DNA of 64,000 nucleotides from Pseudoflavonifractor sp. An184. GTDB lineage: Bacteria > Bacillota > Clostridia > Oscillospirales > Oscillospiraceae. The notes beneath the pieces were generated by a model. That model was not told the origin of the DNA. It worked only from the letters and a program-made list of their open reading frames with translations, and did not search any database. Made by a program: the position numbers and the translations under genes. Positions 16,252 through 24,220 of this stretch are shown here, piece by piece; position 1 is the first letter of the stretch; every line of letters begins with the position of its first letter. Where the stretch lies: contig NZ_NFKI01000006.1 in NCBI RefSeq assembly GCF_002160305.1, forward strand, positions 20,145-84,144, given 5' to 3'.

Positions 16252-17574
16252 TTGTCGAAAACCCCTATGGTGAGCATCATCGTCCCTGTCTACAACGCGT
16301 CTAAAACTCTCCGCCGCTGTGTGGACAGCGTGCTGAAGCAGGAGTACACCGATTTTGAGCTGTTTTTGGTGGACGACGGCAGCCAGGACGACTCCGGGAC
16401 CATCTGTGACGAGTACGCCCGGAAGGACCCGCGGGTCCGCGTGATCCACAAGGCCAACGCCGGAGTCTCCGCCGCCCGCAACGATGCGCTGGATCAGGCG
16501 CTGGGGGAATACCTTCAGTTTTTGGACAGCGACGACTGGCTCAGCCCGGACGCCACCCGGCTGCTGGTCCGCACCGCCCAGGAGACCCAGTGCGACCTGG
16601 TGATTGCGGATTTTTACCGGGTGTCCGGGGAGCGGGTCTCCCACAAGGGGGAGATCGACGAGGAGGGGGTCATGTCCCGGGAGACCTTTGCCGCCTATAT
16701 GATGGAAAACCCCGCCGACTACTACTATGGGGTGCTGTGGAATAAGCTCTTCCGCCGGAAAATCGTGGAGGAGTACCGTCTCCGTATGAACGAGGACCTG
16801 CGCTGGTGTGAGGATTTCCTGTTCAATCTGGAGTACATTCTCCACGGCGAGACCTTTGCCGCCCTCCGCGCCCCCATCTATTATTATGTGAAAACCAAGG
16901 GGTCCCTGGTGTCCCAGAGCATGAACCTGCCCAACATCATCCGCATGAAGCTGAGGGTGTTTGAATACTACAACGACTTCTACAAGCATGTGCTGGACGA
17001 GAGGGACTATGAGAAAAACCGGCTGAAGGTGTACCGCTTTCTGGTGGACGCGGCGGGGGACGAGAGCCTGCTGCCCAGCCTGAAGAAGCTGGGGGACGAG
17101 CGGCCCACCGTCTGCGCCCGGGCAGTGTCCGCCCAGGGGGCGGCAGCCGACGCCTACCGGAGCCGGAAGCTGCTGGAGCACTACCTGGAGCCGGCGGCCC
17201 AAAAGCACGATCTCACCGGAGTGGAGGTGCGGGTGCTGCTGTGCCTCTGGTGCGCGGGAGAGATGAACAGCCGGAAGGAACTGGCCGACTTTGCCGGTGT
17301 GAACCGGGTGGGCCTGATCCTGCCGCTCCAGAAGCTGGCGCTCCGGGGCCTGATTCAGGCGGAAGGGAGCGTGGAGGGGGAGGACGACTCCGGAAAGGGG
17401 AAGCGGCTGCGGGTCTCCCTGCTCCCAGCCGCCCAGCCCATTCTGGATGACATTGCCCAGGGGCTGGAGGACTACGACCAGGCCCGCTTCGCCGGTTTCA
17501 GCCGGGAGGAGCTGGAGCGGTACTCCGACCTGTCCGGAAAGATCCAGGAAAACATGCGGCGGGTCCTGCAATAA
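16252..17574 (+). CDS. Family 2 glycosyltransferase fused to a C-terminal MarR-like winged helix
   Basis: 440 residues. Residues 5-110 are a GT-A family 2 domain: MVSIIVPVYNASKTLRRCVDS, LVDDGSQDDSG, VIHKANAGVSAARN and the metal-binding QFLDSDDWLS. Residues up to about 320 continue the transferase (WNKLFRRKIV, EDFLFNLEY). Residues 325-440 read like a MarR regulator: LTGVEVRVLL, SRKELADFAGVNRVGLILPL as recognition helix-turn-helix, a wing with KGKRLRVSLLPAAQPIL matching the MarR D-x-R...v-L-T-x-x-G, and a last dimer helix FSREELERYSDL. TTG 16252 has AAGGAGG 9 bases upstream; an upstream ATG at 16111 lacks one. The fusion is unusual. Confidence 0.88.
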   Translation: MSKTPMVSIIVPVYNASKTLRRCVDSVLKQEYTDFELFLVDDGSQDDSGTICDEYARKDPRVRVIHKANAGVSAARNDALDQALGEYLQFLDSDDWLSPDATRLLVRTAQETQCDLVIADFYRVSGERVSHKGEIDEEGVMSRETFAAYMMENPADYYYGVLWNKLFRRKIVEEYRLRMNEDLRWCEDFLFNLEYILHGETFAALRAPIYYYVKTKGSLVSQSMNLPNIIRMKLRVFEYYNDFYKHVLDERDYEKNRLKVYRFLVDAAGDESLLPSLKKLGDERPTVCARAVSAQGAAADAYRSRKLLEHYLEPAAQKHDLTGVEVRVLLCLWCAGEMNSRKELADFAGVNRVGLILPLQKLALRGLIQAEGSVEGEDDSGKGKRLRVSLLPAAQPILDDIAQGLEDYDQARFAGFSREELERYSDLSGKIQENMRRVLQ

Positions 17575-17596
17575 GAAGCGCCGAGAGAGCTGGCGG

Positions 17597-18238
17597 CTAT
17601 CCGCCCAGGGTCACATCCTGCTTTTGGTACCATTGAAGGGCCTGAAAGAAATCCTCCGGCTGAAAATCGGGCCAGAGCCGGTCCACAACGAAGAAATCCG
17701 CGTAGACCGACTGCACCGGCAGAAAGCCGGACAGACGCCGCATCCCACCCCAGCGGATCACCAGATCCACCCGGGAGATATCCCGGGAGTTGAGCTGGGC
17801 GCAGATGGCTCCGCGGCGGATGCCGGGGTTGTTCAGGCAGGCCAGATCCCACTCCCAGCCGTAGTTGACCAGGAAATTGACCCGAGTGCCCCCGCCGTTC
17901 AAATCCCGCCGGGTTGTGTAGGGGAGCAGTGCCTGGGGAAACGCGGGCGCGTCCCGGTTGCCGGTCACCAGGAGAGAGACCGGCTCCGACGCGATCTGCT
18001 CCACCGCCTGGACGCACGCCCGGGAGAAGGCTTGGACCTGCTCCGGGGGCCGCCCGCAGTTGTCGGTGGTAAATCCATAAAACGTGAGCTCCTGGACTCC
18101 CGCGTCTCTGGCCAGCCGCAGCAGCTCCAGCCCCGGCTCCAGGCCGTGTGCGTAGCCGTCCTGCTTGGGCAGCCCGGCCCGCCTGGCCCAGCGCCGGTTT
18201 CCGTCCGGGATAATTCCGATGTGCTTTGGAATCCGCAT
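17597..18238 (-). CDS. Isoprenyl transferase (UppS family), divergent
   Basis: 213 residues, shorter than usual (about 245). The family core is clear: HIGIIPDGNRRWARRAGL (Asp of the pyrophosphate site, Arg pair), TFYGFTTDNCGRP, and a C-terminal VDLVIRWGGMRRLSGFLPVQ, then LWPDF. In E. coli UppS the equivalent of the last motif is R-x-G-G-E-x-R-I-S-N, whose Glu binds magnesium; here the Glu position is Met. The enzyme may be weakened or altered. ATG 18238 has GGAAGGTG upstream. The same frame continues upstream into a recombinase remnant. Confidence 0.78.
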   Translation of the reverse strand: MRIPKHIGIIPDGNRRWARRAGLPKQDGYAHGLEPGLELLRLARDAGVQELTFYGFTTDNCGRPPEQVQAFSRACVQAVEQIASEPVSLLVTGNRDAPAFPQALLPYTTRRDLNGGGTRVNFLVNYGWEWDLACLNNPGIRRGAICAQLNSRDISRVDLVIRWGGMRRLSGFLPVQSVYADFFVVDRLWPDFQPEDFFQALQWYQKQDVTLGG

Positions 18239-18547
18239 CGTATCACCTTCCTGCCTGCTAGGATTTTCTTTTGTCCCCAGAATTATGCAGAGCCCTTTAG
18301 ATCTAATAAAGTATCTGTTGATGGAGTTGTGGGAGAGTTCGCTGTTCCTCATATCCACGATCATTTTGTCCAGAACCAATTTTGTCAGGTCGCCTAGCTC
18401 CATTTGAGTATCAAGGAATTTTGAAATTGCGCTGAGATACTGGCGATAGGTAGTTAAAGTTTTTGCCGTCACACCCCCGGCCTGTCTGCTCAATAGGAAA
18501 GATTCAAAGTGTTCTGCGATGGTACCGTTCTCTGCACTCCTGGTTCG
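18239..18547 (-). pseudogene. N-terminal remnant of a tyrosine recombinase, in frame with the UppS-like gene
   Basis: The open frame upstream of the UppS-like start encodes a core-binding (SAM-like) domain: ESFLLSRQAGGVTAKTLTTY, then ISKFLDTQMELGDLT and SHNSINRYFIRSKGL. This is the standard start of an integrase/XerC-type protein, but no catalytic domain follows. The sequence passes directly into the UppS-like protein. No ATG with a ribosome site is seen. I read it as a truncated integrase at an old insertion junction near 18.28 kb, where base composition drops. Confidence 0.7.
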
Positions 18548-18836
18548 TCATTTTTTTAGAAAAAACCAAGCGTGCAAAATGAGGGCGCATGGAGCGGGTC
18601 AAAAAAAGAAAAACCGCTGAGACCTTTCAGGCTCAACGGTTTTCTCATAACTGGTCAGAGTGTAATTATAGGACTTGGAAAAATCCAGTCATATCAATGG
18701 TTTGCAAGCCGTCAGCAAGAGGTTTTATCCCCAATTATGCGTAAACTCCACAGGAATAATATCGGCAACCGCCTTTCTATTACTTTGTTTATTTAAATAC
18801 ACTTTAATTATTACAAAACGTGCTTTGCAAACCGAA
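18548..18836. other. AT-rich junction DNA with a degenerate tRNA-end motif
   Basis: No gene is convincing here. A hairpin AACCGctGAG/CTCaaCGGTT with a T-tract lies at about 18611-18644. Directly after it TGGTCAGAGTG (18652-18662) matches 10 of 11 bases of the tRNA-Pro 3' end seen at 39823 and 21980. It may be a decayed outer attachment site. The AT-rich DNA continues to the end of the next gene. Confidence 0.35.
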
Positions 18837-20840
18837 TCATTTAGACTTATCTAGAAAGTTCAGACCTAAAAATCGTATTTTATCATGTTTCGTATTTCCG
18901 ATTTTGTATCCCCATCTATTCTGTAAAAAATTCACAAGTTTTAAACCACGTTTTAAAATTTCGTCAGCGCCCCAATTCTCAAATTCCGTTAATTCAATTT
19001 CTGCATATGTTCCATAGCGGTATCCTATATGATTTCCTTTGCCATCTCTTTTGTCAGGAAAAGGTAAATTTGCTAAACGACTATTTTTTATAGTTGAAAC
19101 TGCTACAAAATTTCCAAGTGAGCTTCTAAGGGCGTGTTTTTGCTTTTGACTATATGGTTTGAAAGCATCTACCCAATATTGTTGACGTGCGCGTTGTGGA
19201 TAAATATGCTCAATGGAATCATAGCCTTTCCCAAAATATACATCCCGATCTAACTTGCTAATATGAGATTTAGACATATTTTGTAGGCTAATTTCATACT
19301 CGCATAAGAAATACCTCAAAAAATTTCCCTCATAAAACCCGGTTTTACTATAATAAAGAATAATATTCCTATTAATATTTTCGTCAGCTATAAGGGCGTT
19401 GACTAACTTATCAATTTTTTCTTTTACCCCTGATACTACCATATCACCTCGATTTAATTTCTTTAGAATATCCACAACCTCTAAATTAATCATATTATAG
19501 TTCCCATCGAGGCATTCAAAGGGAATAAAAATAACCAAAAACAAAAATTTTTCAAACGATTTCAAAAACTTTAACAGTACGCCATCATCCCTACAATGTT
19601 GCAAACAAGATAATAAAAGAACTTTATGACTATCAACCTGCATTGCACTAAAACGACGAGTTATGTTCGCTTTTCTGGGCATTAACAGATAGTGAATTTT
19701 GGTTATATATTCCACAATTTCTTCATTGTAAGATGAATCTGCTGGGTAATTGATGATGTGCCATATTTTTATACAATTTTTTAAGCTTTCAATATACTCC
19801 ATTACATTTTCTGTTGTAAGAGTACCTGATGGGATTTTATTAACAACAAAGTATTCCTCAAGCAAATAATTGTATAATGCAATACCAGGGCCGTAGAAAA
19901 CAGAGCTTTTACGACGATAATTCTTATATATTTCACTTATTTGATCACAAAAATAAAGATGGAAATGAGCATCTAAGAACTCATCATCCGGGAGATAATT
20001 ATTCTTGTCTTGCCCCAATATATGATATATATCTTTCCAACACTCATTAATATCTCTACGAAGTCGAGCTTTTATATCTGGAGAAACATCAAACAATGTC
20101 GATAGATATATGAGACGATTCTTTAGCAATTCCAGGTGTGACAAGGGTTTTCCACGGTTGTTCATGGTTTCAAAAGTAACATATACATCAATATCAGACG
20201 AGATTTCATATGTGTTAAAAAGGAATTGTTGAGTAATCTTTTTATATACTTTCTCAATTTCTTTTTCATCCATCTTTTCTAGCTGTGTTTCAAAATACGA
20301 TACAGCATTCATCAAATTAAGAGTATACGTTGTTTTTTGTATATCAGGTAACTCGTTTTTATTGTTGCTATAAATTTGATTAACAAGATAATTATAGCTT
20401 GGATTGTTTAATTCATATCCAAAAAGATAGGTGCAAGATTTGTTTTCATCTTTACTTTCCGAAATAAATCTCTTTCGTATCTCTGATATTCCCGTATAAT
20501 TTAATTGGGAAATCCCTCTTTTTTCCATGATGTTGATTATAGATTTTATAAGCAGTATGGATGTTGTTAGTCTCTGCTGTCCATCGACAATATAATATGG
20601 AGAGTATTTTTTAGACTCAATGAGCCAAACGTCATCTATCCAATTGCAATAAATCTTTTCTGAAACGGGTTCTAAAGTTAACACACCAACGTAGTGATTG
20701 TTTTGTCCGTCAAGCCGCATTAAATCATTCCAAAATTCTCCGACTTCTTTTTCTGTCCATGCAAAGCCTCTCTGATAGTCAGGAATTCTAAAGATTCTAT
20801 CCGTAAATATTTTTGAGAGTGTCATCAGCTGATCGTTCAT
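18837..20840 (-). CDS. GmrSD-like DUF262/DUF1524 protein (putative DNA-modification-dependent nuclease)
   Basis: 667 residues, AT-rich relative to its neighbours. The N-terminal DUF262 (ParB-like NTPase) motifs are FRIPDYQRGFAWTEKEVGEF and PYYIVDGQQRLTTSILL (about residues 18-110). The C-terminal DUF1524 His-Me/HNH-like domain shows YDSIEHIYPQ (catalytic His) followed by SSLGNFVAVSTIKNSRL near residue 600. Single-chain proteins with both domains belong to the GmrSD/type IV restriction group that cuts modified phage DNA and to related defence genes. AAGGGAGGG precedes the ATG. It stands alone in a decayed element; phage defence is inferred from the family. Confidence 0.85.
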   Translation of the reverse strand: MNDQLMTLSKIFTDRIFRIPDYQRGFAWTEKEVGEFWNDLMRLDGQNNHYVGVLTLEPVSEKIYCNWIDDVWLIESKKYSPYYIVDGQQRLTTSILLIKSIINIMEKRGISQLNYTGISEIRKRFISESKDENKSCTYLFGYELNNPSYNYLVNQIYSNNKNELPDIQKTTYTLNLMNAVSYFETQLEKMDEKEIEKVYKKITQQFLFNTYEISSDIDVYVTFETMNNRGKPLSHLELLKNRLIYLSTLFDVSPDIKARLRRDINECWKDIYHILGQDKNNYLPDDEFLDAHFHLYFCDQISEIYKNYRRKSSVFYGPGIALYNYLLEEYFVVNKIPSGTLTTENVMEYIESLKNCIKIWHIINYPADSSYNEEIVEYITKIHYLLMPRKANITRRFSAMQVDSHKVLLLSCLQHCRDDGVLLKFLKSFEKFLFLVIFIPFECLDGNYNMINLEVVDILKKLNRGDMVVSGVKEKIDKLVNALIADENINRNIILYYSKTGFYEGNFLRYFLCEYEISLQNMSKSHISKLDRDVYFGKGYDSIEHIYPQRARQQYWVDAFKPYSQKQKHALRSSLGNFVAVSTIKNSRLANLPFPDKRDGKGNHIGYRYGTYAEIELTEFENWGADEILKRGLKLVNFLQNRWGYKIGNTKHDKIRFLGLNFLDKSK

Positions 20841-21097
20841 ACTCTTCCCTCCTTATGGTACAACACTCCAAGGCGAAAAATGTTATAGCGCATAGTATTT
20901 TGTCAAAATCAATTATATATGATTTTATGGAAATGTGCAAAGCTTTTGGAAGAATTCGGAGAGTCATGGGTTGTAGCATACCATAGGCGAGAGTTTGAGA
21001 TTTTACTATGTATATCCTGTTAGATATTCGCCTCCAATGAGACTTACAGGTGGCGTTTTCATATAGAAAAATCCGAAGGGAGGAGATAACCCCACCG

Positions 21098-21120
21098 GCC
21101 AGCCGTGAGGCTGGCTTTTT
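21098..21120 (+). terminator. Terminator-like hairpin in the gap 20841-21147
   Basis: GCCAGCC-GTGA-GGCTGGC then TTTTT. The rest of the 307-bp gap shows no gene. Confidence 0.7.
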
Positions 21121-21147
21121 CCATTTCACGACAAAGGAGGTTTTTCA

Positions 21148-21762
21148 TTTGCAACCATGTCCCTGGAGAATGGGATGGATGTGAAAACGCTCTCAACGAT
21201 CATCAGCCATGTGTCGTCGGCCACGACACTGAATACCTACACCCACATCACCGACGAGATGTGGCAGAAAGCGGCGGTGAACATTGACCGAGGCATCGCA
21301 AAGGCGGAGGCGCAGCCAGAGCCGGAACAGGAGACGGAGAAGTCCCATGCACAAGAACCATTCACCCCTGTTTTCCCAGTCCGCCGCAGGCCGGGAACCG
21401 GATATGTCAAGCAGCTCAACGACCACCTCTGGGAGGGGAGATACTCCCCGGTGTGGCCGGACGGGAAAAAGCACTCCCGGAATGTCTATGGCCGTACGGA
21501 GGAGGAGTGTGAGGAGAAACTGAAAGCGCTGATCCTAGAAATGAAGGCGGAGATCGCCGCCCTGCGCTCGGGGGCCAGCACGGAGTACCCAGACGGGGTA
21601 AGCCCCAAGAAGAAAGCCATTGCCGCCTACCTGCGGGAGAATCCCGGTGTAACCAGCAAGTCCAGGATCGCCAGAGAGCTGAACATTGACCGGTCTACCG
21701 TACAGAAATATTACGACGAAATTCGGTCAGAGATTAGGGAGGGGAAAGTCCAGGCATCATGA
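21148..21762 (+). pseudogene. C-terminal fragment of a tyrosine recombinase, duplicate of the one at 36.3-37.8 kb
   Basis: From 21148 the DNA becomes nearly identical to 37247-37837, the last third of the second recombinase. The fragment keeps the region after the second catalytic Arg (MSLENGMDVKTLSTII), the Tyr motif NTYTHITDEMW, the C-terminal WEGRY arm-like domain and the last helix-turn-helix. It lacks the N-terminus, the core-binding domain and the first catalytic residues. The Gly of the I-I-G-H-V motif is Ser here. A start at 21157 might be translated (AAAGGAGG at 21133-21140) but it cannot recombine. It marks the right end of a decayed sister element. Confidence 0.88.
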
Positions 21763-21798
21763 AAAGTCAAAACCAGATGTAAAAGTACCCCCTCAAAT

Positions 21799-22024
21799 TC
21801 TGCGCCGCTGTAAACAAGAAGAAGGGCCCCCTTAAAAAAGGGCGGCCCTTCCTGTGGTCAAAGTAAAAATCCGTCTGTGGTATTTCTGTGGTCAGATCAA
21901 AGGCGACAGTTTTTGATGATACTTTTCAAAGTAAGAAGTAAAGAAAAAGTGCTGTTTTCTTGCAAAAACAGCACTTTTTTGGTCGGAGTGCCGGGATTCG
22001 AACCCGGGGCCTCTTGGACCCGAA
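21799..22024. repeat. 226-bp element end module, copy 1 (with att core)
   Basis: This DNA is repeated at 39643-39867. It contains a GAAGGGCC/GGCCCTTC hairpin (21821-21851), the direct repeat TGTGGTATTTCTGTGGTCA (21876-21894) with another TGTGGTCA at 21853, an A-rich GTGCTGTTTT hairpin, and then the 45-bp tRNA-Pro 3' end (21980-22024). The TGTGGT repeats next to the att core may be recombinase arm-binding sites. Confidence 0.85.
21980..22024. other. Attachment site (attL), duplicated 3' end of tRNA-Pro
   Basis: These 45 bases are identical to bases 39823-39867, the 3' part of the tRNA-Pro(CGG) gene from CCA to the anticodon loop. After 22024 the sequence diverges, so this is a partial tRNA copy left by integration. 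It defines the left end of the roughly 17.8-kb element. Confidence 0.92.
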
Positions 22025-22332
22025 GGCCGATTTCAAACTTTTTCTGGGTATTTTATGTGGTTTTTAACCCTTTTTGCTCCAATCCAATTCATCTTCAGAC
22101 CTCTTTGACCACCCGGTTTCCATGTGTTCCGAAGCGGTGTGTGGTATGTCCTGTGGTCAGAAACGCGCCCCCAGCCCCTGCCGGTGTTTTTCACCGACAA
22201 GGAGGGGGGAGCGCTTTTTTGCTTCCGGCTGCCTGTATTATAACTCGGATGGAAGGATGAAACAAGTTATTTCTACGCTGTCCACGGCTCAGGAATTGGG
22301 GGGCTGTAAACAAAGAATAAGTGCAGCCGCGG
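22025..22332. other. Left internal end of the integrated element, no gene
   Basis: No gene is visible. TGTGGT words recur at 22056 and in TGTGGTATGTCCTGTGGTCA (22140-22159), which resembles the repeats on the other side of the att core. They may be internal arm sites of the recombinase. Confidence 0.5.
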
Positions 22333-22668
22333 TTAACCTTGATCCTTCGGCATATTCCGAAGCGCTTGGAGTTGGTCCCTTCGGCCATAGACAACAACGG
22401 TGACCCATACGATTCTCTGACTTTCATTGATGCAATAATACACCAGAAAGTTTTCCACCGGCATTTTATGGATTCCCTCGGAACGCCACGGTTCTTCCGG
22501 CGTCAGAGGGTAGCGATTTGGCATCGTGCGCAGGGAAGAGATTTCCAACTTGACTCTTTCCAGCCATCGGCGGGCAGTCTCTGGAGACTGCAGCACGTTA
22601 GAGATATAGCTGACGATTTCCTGCAGCTGTTCCACTGCGTAGTCGGTCAGTTTGACTTGATACTCCAT
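22333..22668 (-). CDS. RelE/ParE-family toxin
   Basis: 111 residues. The pattern MEYQVKLTDYAVEQLQEIVSY, WLERVKLEISSLRTMPNRYPL and ENFLVYYCINESQRIVWVTVVVYGRRD is that of the RelE/ParE fold, with the usual final R-R-D. Members are ribosome-dependent mRNA endonucleases or gyrase poisons; which applies here is not clear. It starts 2 bases after the antitoxin stop, so the pair forms one operon. Confidence 0.88.
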   Translation of the reverse strand: MEYQVKLTDYAVEQLQEIVSYISNVLQSPETARRWLERVKLEISSLRTMPNRYPLTPEEPWRSEGIHKMPVENFLVYYCINESQRIVWVTVVVYGRRDQLQALRNMPKDQG

Positions 22669-22670
22669 CC

Positions 22671-22967
22671 TCAGATACTCTTACTGATACGGGCAAACGC
22701 GGCGTCCAGATCCATCCCCTGGCCTACCTTAGCCTGTTTCAGTCCCTTCTCCATCATCTGGTCAAATTGTTCCTCCGACAGTCCGTCCCGCGTCGGGAGC
22801 GTAGGGATCCGGAAGGAATAGGGGATACTGTTCGTCATGATAATTTGTCGATAAAGGGAATCGATCAGCACAGACACCGGAATACCCAACTGATCCAGAA
22901 TTGCCTCCGCTTTCTGCTTGATCTCCGGTTGAACCCGCGCCGTTACATTGGCCGTTTTGCCCGCCAT
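22671..22967 (-). CDS. RelB/DinJ-family antitoxin
   Basis: 98 residues. The N-terminal ribbon-helix-helix reads TANVTARVQPEIKQKAEAIL then LGIPVSVLIDSLYRQIIM, the RelB/DinJ form that binds its own promoter. The C-terminal acidic and hydrophobic tail should wrap the toxin. ATG 22967 was chosen because an AAAGGCGG site lies about 10 bases upstream; a GTG at 22976 abuts that site. Together with the toxin it may stabilise the element. Confidence 0.88.
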   Translation of the reverse strand: MAGKTANVTARVQPEIKQKAEAILDQLGIPVSVLIDSLYRQIIMTNSIPYSFRIPTLPTRDGLSEEQFDQMMEKGLKQAKVGQGMDLDAAFARISKSI

Positions 22968-22991
22968 AGGAAACACCGCCTTTCTGTCATG

Positions 22992-23020
22992 ATTATACTA
23001 TCTTGTGTGGCGTTTTGCAA
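22992..23020 (-). promoter_or_regulatory. Promoter of the toxin-antitoxin operon
   Basis: On the minus strand TTGCAA, a 17-bp spacer and TATAAT lie about 25 bases before the antitoxin start. Confidence 0.8.
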
Positions 23021-23240
23021 TACATTTTATTCTGTGAGTACGGAGCCAGTGGTGACTGGAATGGTTTCAATTAGGGAGAGCAGCTAACCGGATGTGTCCG
23101 TCTGGAAATAAAATGAAATTCAAAAATCCTTTGGTAGATTCATTGCGGATGTTATGTTATACTATGATAAAATCAGGAAGTTTTGCAGCGAAAAGTTCTG
23201 TTGTAAGAAAAAAGATCTGTTTCACGAAGGTCTCAGAGAC

Positions 23241-23399
23241 AAGTTGACCGGCGGCGAGGCCCGGTAGCTCCTGGCCCAGTGGGAGCGGGTGGAGAAGGAG
23301 ATCGCAGCCCTGCGGGTGGAGCTGAAAAAGGAGACCCAGTTCAGCCGGAAAGTGGAGCTGAATATGAAGATCAAGAAATTGGAGAACTCGGGTAAATAA
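23241..23399 (+). pseudogene. Remnant of a DUF4391-type type III RM accessory gene
   Basis: The frame reads KLTGGEAR, a TAG stop at 23265, then LLAQWERVEKEIAALRVELK, ETQFSRKVELNMKIKKLE and a TAA. This is the coiled C-terminus typical of DUF4391 proteins, which usually sit between mod and res of type III systems. The N-terminal part is missing and a stop interrupts the rest. It shows that the restriction locus was reshuffled. Confidence 0.7.
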
Positions 23400-23401
23400 A
23401 A

Positions 23402-24220
23402 ATGAATGAGAAATTAAAGGAGCTATGTGAAAGTATTACACAGCATATAAGACGAGCGCCATATAAATGGGGCTTCTGGTGCGTTACAATCACTTTTATT
23501 TTGATTCCATTACTTATCTGGATCTTATATTTTATAGGTGATAATTGCCGTATCTTGATAAATACAAGTTTATCTGTCGGAGAGGCGCTTGGATTCTATG
23601 GCGCATCATTAGCAGCTATAGGAACAATCGCTTTAGGTGTTGTATCAATTATACAGAATAATCGAGCCACGCAGCTAAACTTGAAATTGATAGAAGAGCA
23701 ACACAGGGCACAACTCCCTGTTTTCAGCGTCTTAAATACTACAGATTTAAGATACAAAATTGAAGATCAAAAATGGGATATTGGTTTTTTACACGGAGCT
23801 GATATTGGCTTTGAACTACAGAATAGTGCTATTGGCGGGCATGAAATAGGGTATATTACATTTGGGCTAAAAAATATTTCAAATTTCCAGATCTATGGGC
23901 TTAAAATTGTGAAAGCTACGCTCCATACGATAGGAGGAACTGATTTCCAAAGGTTTATGCCTGTATTTGAAGCACAAAATGGTATGGCGTCGGAGGAAAC
24001 GAAAAAAATTAGTGTTTCATTTATTGCTTCATCCCACAATTTTATGGGGATAGATAAGAACAAGGTTCAAATCAATCTTGCTTTTGAGTGTTATAACCCC
24101 CAGAACTATCGAGTCCAATTTCATATAAGTTTTATAATTTATAACGGAAAACTCAGAAGCCTTGGAGAACAAGTACTTTCAGAATATTGCAAGGAGGCCA
24201 CCACAGATGACAAAACTTGA
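23402..24220 (+). CDS. Two-TM membrane protein of unknown function next to type III RM
   Basis: 272 residues, AT-rich. Two hydrophobic segments (about 24-46 and 62-84) are followed by a cytoplasmic domain of about 170 residues that begins with a short coiled stretch (IIQNNRATQLNLKLIEEQHRAQLP) and continues as beta-rich sequence. No enzymatic motif is seen. It starts 2 bases after the DUF4391 remnant and overlaps the mod start by 14 bases, so it is co-transcribed with the restriction system. A membrane-associated defence helper is possible from context only. Confidence 0.7.
   Translation: MNEKLKELCESITQHIRRAPYKWGFWCVTITFILIPLLIWILYFIGDNCRILINTSLSVGEALGFYGASLAAIGTIALGVVSIIQNNRATQLNLKLIEEQHRAQLPVFSVLNTTDLRYKIEDQKWDIGFLHGADIGFELQNSAIGGHEIGYITFGLKNISNFQIYGLKIVKATLHTIGGTDFQRFMPVFEAQNGMASEETKKISVSFIASSHNFMGIDKNKVQINLAFECYNPQNYRVQFHISFIIYNGKLRSLGEQVLSEYCKEATTDDKT

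Noticed and set aside
18572..18796. 74-codon frame on the + strand
   Set aside because: No ribosome site or family signal; it covers a terminator hairpin and the degenerate tRNA-end motif.
20797..21129. 110-codon minus-strand frame
   Set aside because: It overlaps the start of the GmrSD-like gene and a terminator; composition is not protein-like.
21980..22060. Second tRNA-Pro gene
   Set aside because: Only the 3' 45 bases are present; the 5' half is missing, so it is an attachment site copy.
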